From contig JAYMSP010002132.1 in NCBI GenBank assembly GCA_036897095.1, forward strand, positions 1-26,073: a stretch of DNA of 26,073 nucleotides, given 5' to 3'. The position numbers were made by a program, and so were the translations under genes. This DNA is from Plantago elongata (taxonomy: Eukaryota; Streptophyta; Magnoliopsida; Lamiales; Plantaginaceae). The notes under the pieces were generated by a model. The model saw only the letters and a program-made list of their open reading frames with translations, was not told where the DNA came from and ran no database searches. This document shows positions 19,891 through 26,073 of this stretch, in pieces; position 1 is the first letter of the stretch; each line of letters starts with the position of its first letter.

Positions 19891-22800
19891 TCAATCAATT
19901 TTCTGTGAAGCAATTTGATTCCCAAACTTCTCTATGGCGAGGGTATATATCGCTTTCCTTTTCATGGAATTTCCTGTTGCCACCAACTTCACAGCCTGAA
20001 AGAATAAATAAATTCAATATTAATATATGTGGATTCTGCAAATATAATCCTCTAAAACAAAGTGATTTGAGTAAGTTATAAGGGAAGCCGACATTCAAGC
20101 AGAATACCTGGGAACCTGAACAATAGATTAAGCATTGAAATTTAAACATATCCCATCAGTTTGGTAGAAACTTAGAAGTTAAATCAAAGTTTTCATTCTG
20201 TTGGGTGACAATGGAAAAGTCATTTATGAGCATGTTGATCAACTTAGGCCATAACTTTCATGGAAACCTCCATTTCAGATGGTAGAAAAGATCATAACCA
20301 TATTTGCTGCATCTTCACTACAAGTACAACATTTAAGAATTGGGAGCATTGATTAAATATATGAAAAAAAGAAAGGGAAAAAAGCTAATGCTCCTTTTTG
20401 TTCATAATGTCCAGTATATGTGAAAATAAAATGTCTCAATAATCCAAAAAATTTTTGAAACTAAAACACATCTCGCAAAACAGTTTGATCATAATTATCA
20501 GTACATCCAAACAGCATATAAATATGCTAAACAATAAAAACAGTTCACTTAAGGCCCAAGGAAAACCAACTTGTATAAGACAAATTTCATGTAATAATCA
20601 TCAGCATGTCCCCATGTTGAAATACATTTGTATCATCAAAAATGTTTCTGTTTTACGAAAGAAAATGAGACTAAGGATGTTTCAACTGACTGATAACCAA
20701 ATTTATAGGGTTGACTATCAAGCAATACTATATCCATGGATGCAGAGAGCATTAAATTGATGCTTTAACAAATCCATCACCCAATCAAGGAATAGGCGTA
20801 ATTTTCTTAATAGATTGCAAGTTAATTTTCAAGTTGTGTAAATACAGTTGCAAGTCTTTAACCAATTTGTGTTTGCGTCGAAATCAAATGAACAAGCAAA
20901 AGTGACTTGCATAACTGTTCAGAGAAAGACTTCATTTCTCCAACAGGAATCATAACATCAGAGAAAAGGAAACTATATGTAACCACCAAGGAAACAAGTC
21001 AACTGATAAATTTAAATAATGCTTGAGTTTTACTTTATACTCTTCTTTGAACAAAAAATCAGAGGTTAGCACTGCTTTAATGCCCAAGTGATGTAATAAA
21101 AATTTCGACGTCTTCAATCACACATAACCCAAAAGAACAATTGATGGCTCAACTGAAAAATAAACTAGAATGCCATTTTACAAAAGCAAGTTCAGTTCCA
21201 TTAACTACGCTTCATGAGTAAATAATCATTACCATGGAGAGACTGTGCCCTTTGGAGATCAAGTCTCCCAACTGATTTTCCACTTCCACCTCAGTAAGGG
21301 TCTCATCCTCCTTAACTGTTGTTCCTTCAATCAAGAGAGTGATTTCGCCCTTCGGTTGGTGGGTTGAGAATGCTTCTTTTGCTTCCCCAATAGTCCCCCT
21401 CCAGAACTACTCAACATAGTGCATCACATCACAATCAATAATCATTCATCTCTTATTATAAATCATAATAAGCAGTATATATTAGTTGGCAGAAAATTTT
21501 GACAAGTGGACTGTGCCTAGCATTATGAAGTACTATAAATATATCCACCATTTCACAACAATATAGGAGAGAATACTATGATACCACTTAACTGAACTAC
21601 TCTGCAGAATTCAATGATACATCTACAGACAAACTCTTATGCAGTAGTAGCATTAAACATAAAGTCTTGTGGGAGACTGTCTATACTTCATTTAAATAAA
21701 GACCAAACCTATGTTGTGAACAAAAACGTCTCTATTATTAAAAAAATTGCATTTTTTGTCTATGGAAAACCCCAATGTTCTTGACTAAATATCCTAATTT
21801 CTAAATGACCTAATGTTTGTTCGTCTTATTTTTAATCTTTATTGTAGACGGACTCCTAGGAGACTTACTCTGAATGCAAGAATATGTGAGATGAATCCAT
21901 TGCTATTATGGTCAAGGAGGATTCACACAATACAAAGCAGCTGTAATAAAAGGAATGAATTCCCAGCTCGTTCAGTGTTCCTTACCAGTTCCACTGGGCC
22001 TTTTCTCTTATGCTTTTCAGGAAGATTTAGGGACTTAGGGAGGAATTTAGTATGAGAGATCTGACTATTGACCATCGAGTCTTCTCTGTTAGTGTCTCCT
22101 ACCAACTACTACCACAAAATTGGTATGATCAGACTCCTAGCTTAGATTTTCCACTTGCAGCAAGTACAGTGTAAGATTTCACACTTGTTCTGATGTTTAC
22201 CTTTGTAATAATTATATGATGTCCAAAAAGTAAATGAGCAATTCTTAAATATCCAAGTAAAGAAGAAAATGGTGAACAAGTGAAGTCTTACTTCTTCGTG
22301 TAGTTTGGTCATCTCCCGAGCAATGACACACCGCCTGTGGTAAATGCCGCCAATGCAAAATAAAACTATCACTACAGTTTCCAGTTTCCCTTTCAAAATA
22401 TTCAAGACTATGAATGTAAGAGGACTCATTGTAGATATCTCAAAACTATCCTGTTCCTGAATTTGAGCTAAAACAAGAACAAAAACAGTTTCCCTAAATT
22501 GCTCAGTGCCCACAAAAAGCTCATCCTTGAAATGAAAAAGTGTAAAACCTTTCCTACAAATAGGCCAGTGTATGATCCTTTTAGAGCACTCATTGTAGGA
22601 TTTAGTACCCCTCAAATTTTATAAAAACTCTTCACCTATGATATAGAGTCCTTATATTTTGGCCATGTAGATCCCTATTTTCAGTTCAAAATGACCAATA
22701 GTTTGTTGGTTCAAAAAGCATAAAGCAAAATTTATTCTAATTTTTTTCTCAACTTTATACTTTAAAACTTTTAAAAATAAAAAAGAAATCTTGGAGCTTC

Positions 22801-24459
22801 TGATCGAGCTGTACAGCTCGGATCAGGAGCTGCAGCTCCAGTAATGGAGTTATGCTCCTGCCACAAGAGTTTGGTTCTATTTGATCCAAGGCTAAATCTT
22901 GATGGAGTTTGGTAACATGAATAACCTAAGCAATCAACTTTGCACGTCCCATATAAGCGTAAAGAAGCTCAATTTGTTATAAGATGCCAAATGCCTAAGA
23001 ACTAGAGAACTAAATTCAACAAAAGAAACTCGAAAATTATATAGCGTAACATGCATTGTTATGCCAAAGATTAAGAGCTGAGAACTAATTCAAAAGTATT
23101 CTCTGCGACTCCAGCAAATAACTGAGAGCTCAAACTGATACATAAAAGAAGTGCTGGACATATATATTGCTTCACAAATATTTACCTCGATTGACCAAAG
23201 ATTGTAAATGATTCTTCTAGAAATTGACAAAGCTTGTGCGGAGGAACAAAGAAGACCTGAGTGGCTGCACTGCTTGCACAAAGCATCAGCTTTTCTCTTC
23301 TTGTTCCCGCATGTTTGGGGAGGAAGCCGACTGCAGCATATTGCACAATATTGTCATGACATAGTATTCTAGTAATTAAGATCAACTTAACAGAGTTATC
23401 AAAAAGTTTACCAAAGGTGAACTCGTTTGTTGGTAAACCAGATGCAGAAAGTGCTGTCAGTGGAGCACATGCCCCAGGGATTGGCACAATTAGTATGTTT
23501 TTGTCCACGCATAATCTGGCCTGGATCAACATATGAAATAAACAACGATCATACCTATTATTAATAAGTTCAGGACGTTTAGCTCTTCAATGAGTACAAT
23601 CCAGCTCCAGCATACTCACATGCCCAATAGAATGCTGTAAGATGATCAAGCTAGGATGCTATGCTAGGCATTAAATAATACTCGACTCACCAAATCCGTA
23701 CCAGGATCACTAATGCCTGGCATCCCAGCATCACTAATCAATGCCACGACTTCACCTTCTTGAAGCCTCCTCAAAACTTCTTGCTCCCTTTGAGATTCAT
23801 TAAACTTATGGTAACTCAACTGTAAATCTAAATAGTAGAAATGAGAATGCTTTTCGCACAAAAACACACCATTCCATCAAGTCATTTCAAGAGCATAAAC
23901 TCATAAACCACATTTAACTTACAAGTGGAGTTTTGATGCTGTAGTAATGAAGCAACTTCCCCGAATGTCTCGTATCTTCGGCAAGAATAACATTAGCAGA
24001 CCTCAACACTCTCAAAGCCCTAAAACACATAAACGAACACTCAAAAAAAAAAAAAAACAGAGTAATGTGCAAGGAAAGCATAACTTTTGAGAAAAAATTG
24101 TGTACCTAAAAGTTATATCTTCAAGATTCCCAATTGGTGTTCCAACTAGATACAGCCCTGCTTTCAAAGGACCCTATATAAATTTAAACGACAAATTATT
24201 ATAAAATCGAACATTTAACTTGTAGCAAGCAATGTAAAGTAGAAAATTGAAAAGATTACGAAACTTGTTTTGAAGGAAATGGCTCAATTGGTAAATCATC
24301 TGGAGCAGATTGAGAGTTGTCAGACGAAGAACAAAGCCAGCGAGTGGTGTGGTGAAGAGGTGAAGAGCTGGCGGTGAGATTTATCTGTATGTGGTGGCGC
24401 GGTGGTGGTCGCCGGAGAGAAGGGGCTGAGAGTGGGTGGAAGTAGCGGCGCAATAACAT
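19891..24459 (-). CDS. rsmI: RsmI-type 16S rRNA (cytidine-2'-O)-methyltransferase, organelle-targeted (9 exons, 354 aa)
   Basis: Coding exons: 24265-24459, 24106-24173, 23923-24019, 23691-23819, 23412-23520, 23186-23330, 22292-22334, 21233-21406, 19891-19995; 1065 nt, one frame. Seen: an R/S/P/H-rich leader (1 to about 50) like an organelle presequence; LVGTPIGNLEDITFRAL (74-90), the first strand and loop of the tetrapyrrole (corrin/porphyrin) methylase fold; AEDTRHSGKLL; SDAGMPGISDPG (149-160); PIPGACAPLTALSASGLPT; VGFLPKH; VPPHKL; CVIAREMTK; EFWRGTIGEAKEAF; and a basic C-terminal part (MKRKAIYTLAIEKFG). Family knowledge: RsmI uses SAM to 2'-O-methylate the cytidine equivalent to E. coli C1402 in the decoding centre. 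E. coli RsmI is about 286 aa; the excess here is mainly the leader. Chloroplast versus mitochondrial targeting is open. The exon 1 donor (CAA|GTTTCG) is weak. Position 153 is Met where I expect Thr. Confidence 0.92.
19996..21232 (-). other. RsmI intron 8 (1237 bp)
   Basis: GTAATG donor and TTTCAG acceptor. It separates the last 34 codons from the rest. Open stretches inside it show no domain. No delimited repeat is seen. Confidence 0.75.
21407..22291 (-). other. RsmI intron 7 (885 bp)
   Basis: GTAAGA donor and GAGTAG acceptor. AT-rich; the ORF-like stretches in it have no recognisable motif. Confidence 0.75.
22335..23185 (-). other. RsmI intron 6 (851 bp), with palindromes
   Basis: GTAAAT donor and CCACAG acceptor. 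It contains the palindrome cluster listed at 22805-22860. Confidence 0.75.
22805..22860. repeat. Clustered perfect palindromes / hairpin in RsmI intron 6
   Basis: CGAGCTGTACAGCTCG (22805-22820) is a perfect 16-bp palindrome. GGAGCTGCAGCTCC (22826-22839) is a perfect 14-bp palindrome. The second also forms the left arm of a larger imperfect hairpin, CAGGAGCTGCAGCTCCA, loop GTAA, TGGAGTTATGCTCCTG. This GC-rich block stands out from AT-rich surroundings. Confidence 0.8.
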
Positions 24460-24883
24460 TTTTCTGGATTCTCTATTTCGGGCCGCCCAGTTTGCAATGA
24501 GACTACTTCTCAGGTAGAGACCGATGATGACCAATGTACTCCCTTGCTCCCAAGTCCGAACTAACTTTCATTTTTTGTTTTGGTTCATCTCAAAACTTGT
24601 ACAGTTCTTTTTTAAATAAAAACATATTATTTTATATTTTATTCACTATTTATATTTATGTTATATTCATACTCATTTACTATATCTTTTACGTTATTTA
24701 CTATTTTTTCATGTTTATTTACTTTACCTCAAAATTTGTGTCCGGTATGCTTCTTGCGACTTTTCATTTTGCTTCGTTTTTGGTCAAATGCATGTTCATT
24801 GTTCATATATTCGTTTGTTGGTCACGCTAGTAATATGGGGTCGAGCAAGTTTCGAGGTTGAAATACTTATAAGTTGGATAGAT
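24460..24883. promoter_or_regulatory. RsmI upstream region with a MITE-like fragment
   Basis: The RsmI promoter should lie here. From 24539, after TA, CTCCCTTGCTCCCAAGTCCG resembles a degenerate Stowaway left end, with a run of T/A-rich sequence and a second related motif (CTCAAAATTTGTGTCCGG) near 24728. No right terminus is defined. Two overlapping plus-strand ORFs are low-complexity translations. Confidence 0.45.
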
Positions 24884-25590
24884 TGTAACGATCCGAAAAT
24901 TCAAGTAACGTTTTACCGCGTCCTATCAAGAACTTGCTAGAGCATACAATTCACTCTTCTCTATATTTCCGGACCAAACCGTTCAAATTCCATACATTTA
25001 ATTATCCATTTAACCTACATTTTAACCAATCCGTTAATACAATTTTTATTATCGGGTACAGAATTGGAAAGGATGGTAGACTTCCTTTAACCTATCCTTT
25101 GCTCACGTTTTAGAGCTGCCAAATGTTAACCCATTATCATTGTTCATATCATCCCATTCTCTCGTAGTTCATGTTCATCCAAAGAAATGTTATACTTTCC
25201 TATCCTTTGTATTTGATACAACCAATAACCAGTAAGAGTTATGGGATTGCTTAAGAAGCAAGGTCAGAGCGAGGGCTAGGTTAGTGGTGAACAAGTTTGT
25301 GGTTCAATTTTTGCCACTAGCTAGTTAAAACAATTTTATTAAAGATAAATTTTTTTTAGTTTCATATAGTCTAGGACTGCATTTGTCGTATGATTTACAC
25401 CATATATGTCTATAGATGTAAATTTTATATGTTCTCTAATAAAGGCAAGTTTTACCAAGTTGTTATGGTTTCTTTCATATATATACATATTGGGATGATT
25501 TAATATATGAAGTATATTTTCCATGGCATGTGTATCTTGTCTAGTATGTAGTTTATATCTAATAATCAGTGAGAATGTGATTTCCTGGTT
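24884..25590 (+). mobile_element. Probable 5' LTR of a retrotransposon
   Basis: The left edge TGTAACGATCCGAAAATT resembles the TGTAACGACCCG start common in plant Ty3/gypsy LTRs. The right edge is set by the primer-binding site just after it. The last bases before the PBS do not end in the canonical CA, so the border is approximate. The partner LTR is outside the window and cannot be compared. Confidence 0.5.
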
Positions 25591-25593
25591 ATA

Positions 25594-25607
25594 TGTTATC
25601 AGAGCAC
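25594..25607 (+). other. Candidate primer-binding site (initiator tRNA-Met type)
   Basis: TGTTATCAGAGCAC matches the common plant retroelement PBS TGGTATCAGAGC at 11 of the 12 consensus positions. That site is complementary to the 3' end of initiator methionine tRNA. Its position after an LTR-like segment and before an ORF supports the call. Confidence 0.6.
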
Positions 25608-25911
25608 TATCTTAAAAGTGGTTCCTTCTTATTGCCTGAGTTATTAACGAAATGTTGTGGTTCCCTATTGCTTTGTCAATACTGTTGTTATGTAGCCAAC
25701 GTGTGTGTATTGACATGGCTTTGCATCTAAGTAGGATATGCATATGTACACAGTACGTAGGAGTTGAAGATGATGATCCTCAAATAAGTTTTGTGGTACC
25801 AAGCATGATTGGAGGATTTTAATTATATATTGTGTATCAATATGTTAAGATGTTGCAGCTATCGAAACAGGCAATCTAGCAACAACGATCATACCACGCC
25901 AAGCGATCATC

Positions 25912-26073
25912 ATGTCTCGCTCTGACGAACCCATTCTGGAACAAATTGAGGAGGTCGACGTGGTCACTCAGATTAGGACCTTGGCCGCCCAAATAAAAGA
26001 GAACGCCCAAAAGATCAAGCTCCTTGAGGATGAGAACCGCGCTGTCCGCGAAGAGAACATGGCCCTAAAGGAC
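25912..26073 (+). CDS. Retrotransposon gag-like ORF, 5' end (54 codons, cut by window end)
   Basis: An ATG at 25912 opens a frame that runs to the window end without a stop. The N-terminus MSRSDEPILEQIEEVD is followed by a charged heptad-like coiled coil (IRTLAAQIKENAQKI, then LLEDENRAVREEN). Base composition changes sharply to higher GC, unlike the flanking AT-rich DNA. About 300 nt of leader separate it from the PBS. Many plant gypsy-type elements carry such a coiled coil ahead of gag, but no gag core, zinc knuckle or protease is visible yet, so this is inferred from context. It could be another coiled-coil protein. Confidence 0.5.
   Translation, partial: MSRSDEPILEQIEEVDVVTQIRTLAAQIKENAQKIKLLEDENRAVREENMALKD

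Noticed and set aside
22142-22615. A 157-codon minus-strand ORF
   Set aside because: Only the RCVIAREMTKLHEE part is coding (RsmI exon 7); the remainder is intron read-through.
24460-24534. Upstream start for RsmI at 24534
   Set aside because: That codon is TTG; the ATG at 24459 begins a plausible organelle presequence.
24534-24861. Plus-strand hydrophobic ORFs upstream of RsmI that look like membrane proteins
   Set aside because: The F/Y/I/L content is translated T-rich low-complexity DNA in two overlapping frames, with no family resemblance.
1-26073. CRISPR arrays, bacterial operons or phage genes
   Set aside because: Intron-split genes and plant repeat types show this is nuclear plant DNA; the repeats present are not regularly spaced arrays.

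Overview
This window is nuclear DNA of a flowering plant, most likely a eudicot. The evidence is AT-rich non-coding sequence, genes cut into many short exons by GT-AG introns, Stowaway-type MITEs (CTCCCTCCGT ends with TA duplications), a tRNA-derived SINE, the 5' end of an LTR retrotransposon, and proteins of plant organelle and TALE-homeobox families. The species cannot be fixed from sequence alone. Exon models below were built by hand from reading frame, splice dinucleotides and remembered family motifs. All three models close in frame from ATG to stop.

Layout, all three genes on the minus strand: (1) 731-8758, a 13-exon HflX-type ribosome-associated GTPase of 536 aa with a probable chloroplast transit peptide. 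(2) 9443-12897 (5' leader to about 13660), a four-coding-exon BEL1-like TALE homeodomain transcription factor of 572 aa, closest to the BLH3/BLH10 group, with a probable spliced 5' UTR. (3) 19891-24459, a 9-exon RsmI-type 16S rRNA 2'-O-methyltransferase (tetrapyrrole methylase fold) of 354 aa with an organelle-type leader. From about 24884 to the window end lies the probable 5' LTR, primer-binding site, leader and first 54 codons of an LTR retrotransposon on the plus strand.

The genes do not form a pathway in the operon sense. HflX and RsmI are both bacterial-type ribosome factors that would act in an organelle, while the BLH gene between them is a nuclear regulator. The 13.7-19.9 kb interval is AT-rich, gene-free as far as I can see, and holds only degraded repeats, microsatellites and a second damaged SINE head.

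The points most worth a second look are a large foldback repeat with a nested MITE in HflX intron 8, a 95-bp SINE consisting of little more than a tRNA-like head with a perfect 16-bp target duplication in a BLH intron, and a coding-looking shifted frame running past the BLH stop codon. I found no convincing new multi-gene system.
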